Positions 26,809 to 35,691 are shown, numbered from the stretch's first letter. The stretch is 64,000 nucleotides of DNA from Kitasatospora cinereorecta (GCF_024172095.1 NZ_JAMZDX010000008.1:310001-374000), one strand, 5' to 3'. The notes: generated by a model not told the origin, from the sequence alone. Translations and numbers: made by a program.

Positions 26809-27528
26809 ATGGCAGGGTCAAAGCCCCGCAAGAACAGCAAGGCCGACAAGGCGAGGGCCAGCAGAGAGAGCCGGCGGCGTGCCGCGGGGCAGCGGCCGAC
26901 CGAATGGTTCGGCAGCGCCGTGCACGCTGTGGCGGGGCTGATGCACCTCGACGTCCGCGCCGCCGGGAACGGGCTGCTGCTCACCGCGTCCCCAGCCGAT
27001 GTAGGCGATCACGCACAGGCGTGGCAGCTGCGCTTGCGCAACAACGACGGAGGCCGGAGTCTGCGGGAGCTGGCCGCAGCCTTCCGCGACGGCAGCGAGT
27101 ACCAGTGGGGAATCGGCGACCAGTGGTTCGCGTTCTTCCCCGCCCCCCAGCAGCCCGGCATCGGTTCGCTCGTCAACGCCCGGCCCGGCCCGGAGCCCGA
27201 GGGCCCCGCCGAGATCCTGTGCCGCTCCGACCGGCCGCTGGAGCTGTGGGCCGAGGCGGGCACCGCGATGGACGACATCATCGCGGGCCTGGACACCGCG
27301 CTGCCGCCCGAGCAGTGGGTCTTCGAGGATGCCTCGGCCTGCCCGGGTTGCCAGCGGCCCGTGTACGACAGCACCGAGTCCACCGGCATGTTCATCGGCG
27401 CCGGGATGCCGATCGGCGGACTGTGCCGGTTCTGCTTGAGCGGGGAGACGCTGCACACCGTCCGGGAGGCGGGCCTGGTACTCCCCGGGCAGCAGCGCGC
27501 CGTGCTGGAGGCGATGGCGGGCTCATAG
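26809..27528 (+). CDS. hypothetical protein with a C-terminal CxxC pair
   Basis: The 239-residue protein starts with a lysine/arginine-rich segment (KPRKNSKADKARASRESRRR). A middle domain (AWQLRLRNNDGGRSLRELAAAF, YQWGIGDQWFAFF) follows. Near the C-terminus a Cys-x2-Cys (CPGC) and a second Cys-x2-Cys (CRFC), about 38 residues apart, could bind zinc. The family is not recognised. The ATG at 26809 follows GAGGACGACC. A hairpin terminator lies 22 bases after the stop. Confidence 0.65.
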   Translation: MAGSKPRKNSKADKARASRESRRRAAGQRPTEWFGSAVHAVAGLMHLDVRAAGNGLLLTASPADVGDHAQAWQLRLRNNDGGRSLRELAAAFRDGSEYQWGIGDQWFAFFPAPQQPGIGSLVNARPGPEPEGPAEILCRSDRPLELWAEAGTAMDDIIAGLDTALPPEQWVFEDASACPGCQRPVYDSTESTGMFIGAGMPIGGLCRFCLSGETLHTVREAGLVLPGQQRAVLEAMAGS

Positions 27529-27550
27529 TGGGACGTGATGGGCCCGCTCC

Positions 27551-27581
27551 GGCCCCGGCGCCGCTAGGTGGTGCCGGGGCC
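27551..27581 (+). terminator. hairpin terminator
   Basis: The arms ggccccggcgcc (27551-27562) and ggtgccggggcc (27570-27581) form a 12-base stem with one G-T pair and a 7-base loop, just after the stop of the hypothetical gene. Confidence 0.6.
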
Positions 27582-27732
27582 GTGGTGTGTCCGCAGGCAA
27601 TAGCAGTCCCCGGAAATGCTCCCGCACCGTAGTGCTACGCCCCAGGTCATACACGTTCCTGCGTGCGGCTGCCCAGTGGACTCTTCGCGCCTTCGAAGGG
27701 GTGATCCATCAGCCCCGCCGAGGGAGCGCGTC

Positions 27733-27966
27733 ATGACGTTCGTTCAGTCCATTCTGCAGTTCATCGTCGAGGCCGTCGTCGATCCGTCCGGAACGCAGGC
27801 CGACCACCTCGCCCACGCGGTCTACAACATCGGCCACCTCGTCTCGGGCACCGCGAACGCGGTCGGTGCCGTCCGCAAGCTGCGCGCCCACTCGGCGGTG
27901 GAGCAGCCGGCGACCCGGTGCTGCTGCGGGCCGTGCCCGCTCCACCCGGAGGCCGGCGCCGAGTAG
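27733..27966 (+). CDS. small hypothetical protein with a cysteine-rich tail
   Basis: The 77-residue protein begins MTFVQSILQFIVEAVVDPSG and has a glycine/alanine helix (HLVSGTANAVGAVRKL). It ends with CCCGPCPLHPE, a cluster of four cysteines that may bind metal. GAGGGAGCG upstream of the ATG supports translation. Family not recognised. Confidence 0.55.
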   Translation: MTFVQSILQFIVEAVVDPSGTQADHLAHAVYNIGHLVSGTANAVGAVRKLRAHSAVEQPATRCCCGPCPLHPEAGAE

Positions 27967-27975
27967 GCCGGGGAG

Positions 27976-28016
27976 CGGTCCGGCCCGGCCACCGTGGTGG
28001 TGACCGGGCCGGACCG
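27976..28016. terminator. bidirectional hairpin terminator
   Basis: The 13-base arms cggtccggcccgg (27976-27988) and ccgggccggaccg (28004-28016) pair perfectly. The loop itself contains the small palindrome ccaccgtggtgg. It sits between the stops of two convergent small genes. Confidence 0.65.
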
Positions 28017-28028
28017 TGCGGGCCGTGC

Positions 28029-28202
28029 TCAGGCGTGGCGCAGGGCGAACGCGACGCCCGCGCTCAGCGAGGCGAGCTGCGCCGGGTTGAGGCCGAGCAC
28101 GCGCGCCTGGCTCTTGGCGACGTTGCCGAGCAGGTAGGTCCCGACCAGGGCCGCGCCGAGGACGACGGCCGCGTTCTGCTGTCGGGGACTCACCTTCTTC
28201 AC
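28029..28202 (-). CDS. small membrane protein, hypothetical
   Basis: A protein of about 57 residues with a lysine/arginine start (KKVSPRQQNA), one hydrophobic helix (AVVLGAALVGTYLLGNVA) and a second weaker one (LASLSAGVAFAL). Probably a single- or double-pass membrane peptide. GTG 28202 was chosen because GGAG precedes it at a good distance; a GTG at 28193 is possible. Divergent from the HTH gene at 28378. Confidence 0.5.
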   Translation of the reverse strand: MKKVSPRQQNAAVVLGAALVGTYLLGNVAKSQARVLGLNPAQLASLSAGVAFALRHA

Positions 28203-28377
28203 CTCGCTCCGGTGTTGGTAACCGGCCACGGTCTCACCCGGCGCTGACAAGCCAGGACGGAACCGCCCTCCGCACATGCTTGTACGACTTACTAAAAAGG
28301 CGTAGACGGTGTCGGTGGGGAGGCGTAGGGTTTTCCTAGCGTTTCAAGTTAGATGAATGGGCGTGGAGGTTGTGGGT

Positions 28378-29010
28378 GTGTTCGTGACGACCGGTCAGGC
28401 CGGGACGGCCCTGGGGTGCTCGATCCCGACGGTGAAGAAGCTGATGGCCACCGGCGTGGTCCCCAGCGTGCGCGAGCAGGGCCGTCAGGTGTTCCCGCTG
28501 GCCGCGCTCCAGCAGCTGCAGGCCCGCCCGGCTGCCGACCTGACCGTGCTCGGCACGGCCGAGGTCGCGGTGCTGCGCTCGGACGCCCCCGCGAAGGTGG
28601 ACGAGCCGGACCGCGACTGGATCGGCTTCGGCACCGCACTGGACCAGGCGCAACTGCTGGCCGCGCTGTCCGGCTGGTGGCGCTGCGACCCGGCCCGCGT
28701 CGCGGCCGGCGGGGTGCTGCCGGTGACGGTGGCCGGGTTCGTCGTCGCGGTGCTGACCGGCCTCACCGGGTGGGAGTCCGACGGCACCGCTGGCACCACG
28801 GGCCGGTACCGCTTCCCGAAGGCGCGGCTGGCCGGCTACCTGACCGACCTCACCGCCCCCGCGAACGCCGCCGAGCCGGCCGACCCCGAGGACGCGCGCC
28901 TGGCGGGCCTGCTGCTCGGCACCCGCCTGCCGTCGGTCTCCGGCGGCCCAATCGCCTACGTCACCGCCAACCCGACCACCGACACCGCCGACGAGGGGGA
29001 GCAAGCCTGA
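28378..29010 (+). CDS. HTH protein, first gene of the Tap-like operon
   Basis: The 210-residue protein has an N-terminal MerR/excisionase-like helix-turn-helix (FVTTGQAGTALGCSIPTVKKLM, then VPSVREQGRQVFPLAALQQL). An uncharacterised helical domain (DWIGFGTALDQAQLLAALSGWW) and a proline/alanine-rich end follow. GGAGG at 28365-28369 points to the GTG at 28378; an in-frame ATG at 28357 has no such site. Its stop overlaps the start of the Tap-like gene (ATGA at 29007-29010 region), so the two are made together. It may bind telomere or promoter DNA for that operon; this is inference. Confidence 0.7.
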   Translation: MFVTTGQAGTALGCSIPTVKKLMATGVVPSVREQGRQVFPLAALQQLQARPAADLTVLGTAEVAVLRSDAPAKVDEPDRDWIGFGTALDQAQLLAALSGWWRCDPARVAAGGVLPVTVAGFVVAVLTGLTGWESDGTAGTTGRYRFPKARLAGYLTDLTAPANAAEPADPEDARLAGLLLGTRLPSVSGGPIAYVTANPTTDTADEGEQA

Positions 29011-31235
29011 TGGACCGGAAGTCGTACACCGCCGAGCTCGCCGGTCTGCGCGAGCTGCGCACCGAGATCACGGCCGCCGAGAAGACCGTCGCCACCGCGC
29101 AGAAGGAGCTGGACAAGCTCACCGCCCAGCGTGCGCGCCGCGTGGCCGGCCTCGCGGGGTACGAGGGCGCCCAGGCCGCAGCGGTCGCGAAGGCCTCGGG
29201 CTTGTCGGTCGGCGACGTCGTGCGGATCGCACCGCTGCTGGACCCGACCCCGGCCGCCGTCCGCGCCGCCAAGACCGACGACCAGACCGCCGCCGCTGCG
29301 CCCGCCCCGGCGCCCGTGGCCGAGCCGGTCGCCGAGCCCGCCGTCGCGGTCGCCCCTGTGTTGACCCGCCCGGCCCCGGTCGTCGAGCAGTCGGCCCCGG
29401 CCGCCCCGGAGACCGAAGCCCCGACCGAGGTCGAGGACCAGGCCGTCGCCGAGCAGCCCGCCCCCGCCGCTGCGCAGGTTGTCCCGGCCGCCTCGGTCGC
29501 TCCGGTCGCTGCCACGCCGCGCCCGGTGGTCGAGGCCGGTCCGCGTGAGCTGCCCACCCTTCCGGAGGGCCCGGCCGGTGCGCGGTTCGAGGCGGTGACG
29601 ACCGGGCTGGTGTCCAAGCGCCCGAACTTCGTCCAGCAGGCCCGCGCCACGGTGTTCCTGGACGTGGCGGCCGGGACGCTCGCGGTCCGCGACCAGACGG
29701 TGCGGCTCGAGCTGGGCGCCCGCACGCCGGGCGAGATCCTGGACGCCGTCCTGGCGACCGCGCCGGGCACCGAGCGGATCTACATCACTGCCGGTGCCCC
29801 GTGGCACGACGGCGCCGAGCGCTACAGCACGCTCAAGGACGCGGTCGCCGCCTGGCTCAACACCCCGTCCGAGCGGTGGACCACCGCCGTCGGCTCCGGC
29901 CGGGACAAGCTCGCCGGGCACTTCGTCCACCAGCGCCAGCCCGTCGGCCGCTACGCCCCCGCAGCCGCACCCGACAGTGGCAGCACCGAGATCCGCTCCA
30001 TGGGGGAGTGGTTCGACCCGGACGGCGCGGACGTGGTCACCTGCCGTCAGGCGTTCACGCTGCTGTGGCAGGCGCTGCGCCGTCACTGGGACGATGCGGT
30101 GCTGATGGGTTCGCCGTCGCAGACGGGCCGGGACCTGTGGTCGCGCACCGTCCCGACCAGCGGCAAGTGGGCCGGGGGCTTCCCAGTCCTCAGCGAGGAG
30201 CTGCGCGGTCTGCTGCATGCGACGGGCGGTCAGGGCCGGACCGAGCTGATCCTGCCGCCGCGGGTGCCGGAGCAGCTTCCGGCGCTGGTGGAGTACGACC
30301 GGACGTTCGCCTATGCGAAGCACCTGTGGAAGTCGCCGGTCGGCACGCCGCGCCGGATCACCGCGGCCGCGTTCGCTGCGATGACCGAGGCGGAGCAGGT
30401 GAAGGCGCTGATGTCCTGCTCGCACTGGAACGTGCGGGTGACCGTCCCGCAGGGCTGGAACCACGTCGGGCTGCTCCCGGCCCCGGTGACCGGGGATCGT
30501 GCCTGGGTCTACCCGTCTGAGCCGGGCGCCACGTTCACCACGTGGGCGGGCGGCGCGGAGGTGCACCTCGCCCTGTCGAACCACTTGATGCCGTGGAAGG
30601 TCGAGATCCTCGGCGGCCTGCTGTTCGAGGACGGCAAGCCCCTGGACGAGTGGGGCAAGCGCCTCAAGGCCGCGTGGGCGGACCTGACCAACCTCTCCCG
30701 CATCCACGCCGACGAGCGGCAGCGGCAGGCGGCCTACCTCGCCTCCCGCGCGGTCCGGTCGGTGCTGCTGTTCGGCCTGGGCGGTTTCGCGCAGCGCCCG
30801 CGCCTGGTGTCCGGCACGACGCCGGTGGGTGAGGCGCTCCCGGCCGGGGTAGAGATCCTCGGCCAGGACGGCGAGGTGGTGACGTGGCAGCGGCAGGCCG
30901 GGTTCTCCCGCGACCCGTACGCGCACCCGGAGTGGGCGGCGTACGTGTGGTCGGGGGCGCGGGCGGCGCTGCTGGACATGAAGTACCGGCAGGGCAAGGA
31001 GGTCATCGGCTACGCCGGTGCCCTCCACGCGCGGCCCGGGACGGTCGTGTACTTCGGCACGGACGGCATCGCGCTGACCGAGCGCCAGCCATGGCCCTAC
31101 CGGGGCGAGCCGGGCGACTACCTGCTCAAGGGCCACCTGACCGGCCCCGTCGAGCACCCGAGGAGCCAGGAGGAGTACCTGAAGCTGCGCGGCCTGGGCC
31201 GCGCCGAACTCGCCGAGAAGGGGACTGACCAGTGA
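29010..31235 (+). CDS. Tap/Tac-like telomere-associated protein with a DNA-polymerase-B-like palm
   Basis: The 741-residue protein starts with a coiled-coil-like segment (ELRTEITAAEKTVATAQKELD), an HTH-like stretch (AAAVAKASGLSVGDVVRI) and a long Pro/Ala linker (about 95-180). The C-terminal half carries family-B polymerase-like motifs: YDRTFAY (Asp430, motif A), VYPSEPG (501-507), ASRAVRSVLLFGLGGF (578-593, motif B) and VVYFGTDG (Asp685, motif C). Streptomyces Tap proteins are about this length, share these C-terminal blocks, and recruit terminal protein Tpg to telomeres. Unlike classical Tap (63384 onward) it lacks the N-terminal Xre-like HTH and the CVQCGQP zinc motif. It overlaps the next gene (GTGA) in the tap-tpg order. 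The Tap/Tac assignment is inferred from motifs, length and order. Confidence 0.65.
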   Translation: MDRKSYTAELAGLRELRTEITAAEKTVATAQKELDKLTAQRARRVAGLAGYEGAQAAAVAKASGLSVGDVVRIAPLLDPTPAAVRAAKTDDQTAAAAPAPAPVAEPVAEPAVAVAPVLTRPAPVVEQSAPAAPETEAPTEVEDQAVAEQPAPAAAQVVPAASVAPVAATPRPVVEAGPRELPTLPEGPAGARFEAVTTGLVSKRPNFVQQARATVFLDVAAGTLAVRDQTVRLELGARTPGEILDAVLATAPGTERIYITAGAPWHDGAERYSTLKDAVAAWLNTPSERWTTAVGSGRDKLAGHFVHQRQPVGRYAPAAAPDSGSTEIRSMGEWFDPDGADVVTCRQAFTLLWQALRRHWDDAVLMGSPSQTGRDLWSRTVPTSGKWAGGFPVLSEELRGLLHATGGQGRTELILPPRVPEQLPALVEYDRTFAYAKHLWKSPVGTPRRITAAAFAAMTEAEQVKALMSCSHWNVRVTVPQGWNHVGLLPAPVTGDRAWVYPSEPGATFTTWAGGAEVHLALSNHLMPWKVEILGGLLFEDGKPLDEWGKRLKAAWADLTNLSRIHADERQRQAAYLASRAVRSVLLFGLGGFAQRPRLVSGTTPVGEALPAGVEILGQDGEVVTWQRQAGFSRDPYAHPEWAAYVWSGARAALLDMKYRQGKEVIGYAGALHARPGTVVYFGTDGIALTERQPWPYRGEPGDYLLKGHLTGPVEHPRSQEEYLKLRGLGRAELAEKGTDQ

Positions 31236-31936
31236 GCCCGGCCGACCCGCAGAACCCGAACGAGGCCGCCCGCCTGACCCAGGAGCTCATCGACCAGGGC
31301 TACACCAAGCGCCAGGTCGCCAAGATGCTGAACCGGGACGCCTCCCTGGTGTCCCAGTTCTTCACCAAGGGCAAGGGCGCAAGCATGGTCAACGCGCTGC
31401 GCCAGCTGGTCCGCGCGGTCCGGGGCGGCGAACGCGACGAGGAGGCCCTGGCCGGGATCGCCGAGGCGAACACCACCCGCCGCCGGACCAAGACCGGGCA
31501 GAAGGCCCGGGTCCGGGGCAAGGACACCGTCGGTGAGGCCGGCGGGTCGATGGCCGGCCGCGCCGGGAAGCAGGCCATCCGCTCCGGCGCCTCCCACCTC
31601 GCCCCGGTCGTGCACGAGACCGGCCAGGCCGGCGGCCGCCTCGCCTTCACCGTCCGGATGAAGGCCGACCAGTACGTCTACTCGGCCGGGTCGGAGAAGG
31701 ACTCCGGCGGCATCCGCCGCGGCTTCATCCCCCGCGCGGACGGCACCGAGGAGCGCACCTACGGCTCCGCCAGCACCGGCGGGTTCGACGCCGCCGAATG
31801 GAGCGATCGGGTCGCCGACCACCACGGCGACGTGACCGAGGCCATGAAGGAGTGGCTGGTGGAGACCGGCCGCGCGGTCGAGGACGCCGACATCGCCTAC
31901 CTCGAAGTCCGCGGCTGGATCCCCGAGGAGCAGTAG
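31232..31936 (+). CDS. Tpg/Tpc-like candidate telomere terminal protein
   Basis: The 234-residue basic protein has an N-terminal HTH (LTQELIDQGYTKRQVAKMLNRDASLVSQFF), an arginine-rich stretch (ANTTRRRTKTGQKARVRGKD) and a C-terminal domain (LAFTVRMKADQYVYSAG, DADIAYLEVRGW). HTH followed by an arginine-rich segment and a short acidic end is the Tpg layout, and the GTGA overlap with the Tap-like gene copies the known tap-tpg arrangement. Sequence similarity to classical Tpg is weak, so it may be closer to non-classical types such as Tpc. A terminal protein would be covalently attached to the 5' DNA ends. The priming residue cannot be named. Ends just before a strong terminator. Confidence 0.5.
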   Translation: MSPADPQNPNEAARLTQELIDQGYTKRQVAKMLNRDASLVSQFFTKGKGASMVNALRQLVRAVRGGERDEEALAGIAEANTTRRRTKTGQKARVRGKDTVGEAGGSMAGRAGKQAIRSGASHLAPVVHETGQAGGRLAFTVRMKADQYVYSAGSEKDSGGIRRGFIPRADGTEERTYGSASTGGFDAAEWSDRVADHHGDVTEAMKEWLVETGRAVEDADIAYLEVRGWIPEEQ

Positions 31937-31940
31937 ACCC

Positions 31941-31989
31941 CGGGCGGCCTCTCCCCATCCATGACCTGGCCCCGGGGAGAGGCCGCCCG
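31941..31989 (+). terminator. strong hairpin terminator after the tpg-like gene
   Basis: A 16-base perfect stem: 31941-31956 (cgggcggcctctcccc) pairs with 31974-31989 (ggggagaggccgcccg) around a 17-base loop. It begins five bases after the tpg-like stop and ends the three-gene operon before the helicase gene. Confidence 0.75.
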
Positions 31990-32056
31990 CCCCGACCCTC
32001 CCACAGCCCCGCCCGCCCCGCCGAGCCGTCCCAGCATCCGAAGGAGAAGCACCGCC

Positions 32057-34420
32057 GTGGAGACCACCACCGCCACCGCCGCGCAGGACGTGCCGGCCGG
32101 GCTGCGCGGCCATGCCGTACCGCCGCTCCCGGCGCAGCCGTCCGGCACCACCGTGGCGAACCCGATGCCGCTGCACTGGTTCCAGAAGGACGCCGTGGCG
32201 GCCGCGGTGCGCGAGGTGAAGGACGGCGGCCGCGCGACGGTCGTCGCGGCCACCGGCTCCGGCAAGACCCTGATCGCCGCCGGGTGCGCCCGCCGCCTTG
32301 CGGCGCGGGGGCGGGTGCTGGTGCTGGTGCCGACGATCGAGCTGCTGGAGCAGACCGCCGAAGCCTGGTCCCTGAAGGGCGGGCGCCGCGGGTTGGCGGT
32401 TGCGGCGTGTTCGCGGGAGGAGGCGTTGGAGAGCGCGGAGGCCGGCGGCCGGATCGACGCCGCCGTGACCACGCAGGCCCCGCGGATCGCTGACCTGGTC
32501 GCCGAGGAGAAGGCGGGCGAGCCGGTCACCGTGTACGCCACCTACGCCTCCCTGGAGCGCATCGTGGCCGCCCACCGCGACTTCGGCCTGCCCGCCTGGG
32601 ACCTCGTGATCATCGACGAGGCCCACCGCACCGCCGGCGCCCAAGGGAAGGCGTGGGCCGCCGTCCACGACGACACCAAGGTCCCCGCCGTGCGCCGGCT
32701 GTACTTCACCGCCACCCCGCGGATCGCCGACGACCGGCGCGCGAGGGACGGCTTGGCCGACCTCGCCGACGCCGACAGCGAGGCCGCGGAGAGGCTGCCC
32801 GCGCTCTGTTCCATGACGGACACCCGGATCTACGGCAAAACGGTGTTCACCTGGACCCTCGGACAGGGCATCGAGCACGGCTACCTCGCCGACTACCGCG
32901 TCCTGGTCCCCGTCGTCACCGACGAGGACCTGCGCGACCTCCTCAACCTGCCCGCCGTCGCCGACCTGCGCTCCCAGCGCTCGAACGAGGACCTGCTGCG
33001 TCTGGCCCTGCAGATCGCGGTGCTCCGCGCGGTCGCCGACCTGGAACTGCGCCGGGTCATCACCTTCCACTCCCGGGTCACCGCCGCGCGGGAGTTCGCC
33101 GCGACCATGAACGCCACCGCCGAGCTGCTCCCGGACTCCGACCGGCCCGAGCGCCTGACCGCGCTCGCGGTCGCCGGCAGCGACAGACTCAAGGACCGCC
33201 GCGCGGCGTTCGCCACCTTCAAGGCCTCCACCGGCGAGGACGGCGAGCAGTGCTGCATCATCTGCAACTCGCGCCTGCTGAACGAAGGCATCGACGTGGC
33301 CGCCGTGGACGCCATCTGCTTCGCCGACCCCAAATCTTCGGTCATCGACATCGTCCAGGCCGTCGGCCGCGCGCTGCGCCAGTCCTACCGCCAGGGCAAG
33401 GTCTCCTGGGTCATCATCCCCGTCTACCTCCCCACCCCCGAGGTCGGCGACGACACCCGCACCGCCGACCCCGCCGAGATCCACGACGCCGGCGAGGCCG
33501 TGAAGGCCGAAGCCGACGCCGAGATCGAGGCCTCCAGCTTCCGCACGATCTGGCGGGTCCTGCGCGCCCTCGCCGCCCACGACGCCCGCGTCGTCGGCCG
33601 GATCACCGAGCTGCGTACCGGCCGCTCCCAGGCCACCCAGCACACCACCACGACCGAGGCTTCCGAGGAGGGCGCCGAGCCGACCGGCGTGGGCGAGCAG
33701 GCGCCTGCCGTCGTGGAGTCGCCGATCGAGTGGCTGCGGATCAACGCCCGCGCCCACGCGGCGCAGATTCTGCAGACGGTGAAGCTGCGGGCGTTCAACC
33801 CGCGGGCCACCGAGTGGCAGCGGATGCACGCCGTCGCCGCCAGGTTCCACATCGAGCACGGCCACCTCGACCCCACCGACAAGGCGAACCACGCCGAGCT
33901 GATCTCCTGGCTCGCCCGCCAGCGCCACCTGAACGGCCAGGACCTCCTCGACCCGGCCCGCGTCTCCGAGCTGAACACGCTCGGCATGATCTGGTCCAAG
34001 AATGCCAACGCGTGGGAGCGCGGGGCCGCCTACGCCGCCGCGTTCCACCGCCAGCACGGCCACCTGGCGGTCCCGGCGACCGTGAAGCAGGACAACTACG
34101 CGGTGGGGGCGTGGATGCGCCGCCAGCGCAAGGCCGAGAACCTCACCACCGACCAGGTGGCCAAGCTCGACGGCCTGGACGAGCTGTGGCGTCTGGAGCC
34201 GGACTGGAACCGCTCCTACCGCCGCCTGCTCGCCTACCTCGCCGCCGGCGGAACCCTGGACGGCCCCGCCAACCGCGTCGGCCTCGGCGACGACCCGACC
34301 TTCCGGCCCGGCACCTGGCTGCGCAAGCAGGACAAGGCCCGCACCGACGGGAAGCTGACCGACCACCAGACCGCGCTCCTGGACGCCCTCCACCGGCACG
34401 CCGAGACCGTCGCCGGCTGA
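32057..34420 (+). CDS. DEAH-type helicase with helicase-associated repeats (TtrA-like)
   Basis: The 787-residue SF2 helicase has Walker A ATGSGKT (Lys70), DEAH at 187-190, TATPR (motif III) and QAVGRALRQS (motif VI). Three C-terminal helicase-associated repeats follow (WQRMHAVAARFHIEHGHL, WERGAAYAAAFHRQHGHLAVP and the YRRLLAYLAAGGTLDGP region). Helicases with this tail are common near ends of Streptomyces linear chromosomes and plasmids, where TtrA is linked to conjugal transfer. GTG 32057 is preceded by AAGGAG. Its position after Tap- and Tpg-like genes supports a role in linear replicon maintenance or transfer. Confidence 0.8.
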   Translation: METTTATAAQDVPAGLRGHAVPPLPAQPSGTTVANPMPLHWFQKDAVAAAVREVKDGGRATVVAATGSGKTLIAAGCARRLAARGRVLVLVPTIELLEQTAEAWSLKGGRRGLAVAACSREEALESAEAGGRIDAAVTTQAPRIADLVAEEKAGEPVTVYATYASLERIVAAHRDFGLPAWDLVIIDEAHRTAGAQGKAWAAVHDDTKVPAVRRLYFTATPRIADDRRARDGLADLADADSEAAERLPALCSMTDTRIYGKTVFTWTLGQGIEHGYLADYRVLVPVVTDEDLRDLLNLPAVADLRSQRSNEDLLRLALQIAVLRAVADLELRRVITFHSRVTAAREFAATMNATAELLPDSDRPERLTALAVAGSDRLKDRRAAFATFKASTGEDGEQCCIICNSRLLNEGIDVAAVDAICFADPKSSVIDIVQAVGRALRQSYRQGKVSWVIIPVYLPTPEVGDDTRTADPAEIHDAGEAVKAEADAEIEASSFRTIWRVLRALAAHDARVVGRITELRTGRSQATQHTTTTEASEEGAEPTGVGEQAPAVVESPIEWLRINARAHAAQILQTVKLRAFNPRATEWQRMHAVAARFHIEHGHLDPTDKANHAELISWLARQRHLNGQDLLDPARVSELNTLGMIWSKNANAWERGAAYAAAFHRQHGHLAVPATVKQDNYAVGAWMRRQRKAENLTTDQVAKLDGLDELWRLEPDWNRSYRRLLAYLAAGGTLDGPANRVGLGDDPTFRPGTWLRKQDKARTDGKLTDHQTALLDALHRHAETVAG

Positions 34421-34533
34421 CCCTGTCTCGCGCCGTGTCCCGGCGGTGGGTCTGGCCAATCAGAGCTCGGTGGGAGGGCCGCCGTCACCCCTTCCACCAG
34501 CGAGGCGGGGCAGCGGCGGCCGGCGGGTGCGGC

Positions 34534-34965
34534 CTACTCGTGGAACTCGAAGCGCCAGGCCTGGCCGTGGTTCTCCGGCTCCAGTGGACGCAGCGCCGTC
34601 ATCGGGGGGAAGATCCGGAGCAGGCTGAGGTCCACCGTCAGTTCGACGCCGTCGACCGGGCCGCCGGGGACGACCACATGGAACGTGGACGGCTCGGCGG
34701 ACTGCCGGAGCTGCCACTCGGTGGCCTGTGAGGAGCCGCGGAGCATCTTGTTGATCTCGGGAACGCCGTCGTAGCTGAGGTACGTTCCGTGCCGCAGGTT
34801 CTTGATGGTGACGTTGCCGTTGGAGAGGCCCTCGACGTGCCACTCCTGCTCACCGGGCTGACCGGTCGGCGGCAGGACGACCGCAGGGGCCTTCTCGTCC
34901 TGGAGCGTCAGGGACTGCTCGCCGCGCTTGGCGATTGCGTAGGGGCCGTTGGGGATCGGTGCCAT
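34534..34965 (-). CDS. beta-trefoil protein resembling I66-type protease inhibitors
   Basis: The 143-residue protein starts APIPNGPYAIAKRGEQSLTLQDEKAP and continues with EWHVEGLSNGNVTIKNLRHGTYLSYDG and a C-terminal QAWRFEFHE. The repeated short strands resemble the beta-trefoil I66 serine-protease-inhibitor-like family found in fungi and streptomycetes. GAGGAG nine bases before the ATG at 34965 supports this start over upstream starts. No signal peptide, so probably intracellular. Target unknown. Confidence 0.6.
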   Translation of the reverse strand: MAPIPNGPYAIAKRGEQSLTLQDEKAPAVVLPPTGQPGEQEWHVEGLSNGNVTIKNLRHGTYLSYDGVPEINKMLRGSSQATEWQLRQSAEPSTFHVVVPGGPVDGVELTVDLSLLRIFPPMTALRPLEPENHGQAWRFEFHE

Positions 34966-35691
34966 GGCAGGTGTCTCCTCGGGAGGGGAAGTCATCGGTG
35001 CGGTGCTCCAATCGGAGCGGACACACACGATCCTTGCTGTGAGAGCGCGCTACGCCCGATGGACTCGCCCGGCGGTCGCTCGATCAGGTGACATGGATCT
35101 GGGATGGGCGGGAGACATTCGGCCAAGACATCGCCGCCCGTGCCGTGCCGACGAGGGTGGAGCGGGTGGATGCGCTGCCTGGATCGCGCAGGTCACCGCC
35201 CGCCGCTACGCGAAGCCGCCCGAGCCTCGCCGACGGCTGCAAGCCCTGCTCTCACGCTGTTACAGCGGCGCCGAGCGGTGCCGACGCCCGCGTCGTCCCG
35301 GCCGGCCACGGTGCGCACCGTGGCCGGTGTCCGTTCCTGGAGACCGCCCGGGCCACCGGACCTGTCTCCCTGTCACCGGCCCGGGGACAGCCCCGCACCC
35401 GGGGGCCGTCAGGCCTCCCGCCCCCCGCCCCGCCCGGCGCTGCGCCGTATCCCCGCTCCGCACCACCCCCGGGGGCGGTGACAGTTCTTGCACCTCCGCC
35501 CACCCCGCACAGCCCGGCCCCGCGCTCTCTGGAATCCGACCGGCCCGGGGCGCCGACGGCGCACCGCCCCCGCTACCGGGCCGCCAGGCCCCGCCCCCAC
35601 CGCGGCCGCCAGGCCGCCCTCCTTACGCCGAGCCCCGCACCGACCCGCCCGGTGGCGCCGCAGGTCGACGCTGTCGAACCGGCTGAGCCGT
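34966..35691. other. long intergenic stretch, no gene recognised
   Basis: About 700 bases of extreme GC content with long frames on both strands but no recognisable product or clear ribosome-binding site. It holds the upstream region of the inhibitor-like gene and the lost start of the replication-relaxation pseudogene. Confidence 0.45.

Noticed and set aside
31118..34459. A 1113-codon open frame on the minus strand across the Tpg-like and helicase genes
   Set aside because: It is antisense to well-supported genes with clear motifs. Long empty antisense frames are common at this GC content, and its translation is a low-complexity Gly/Val/Asp/Arg mix.
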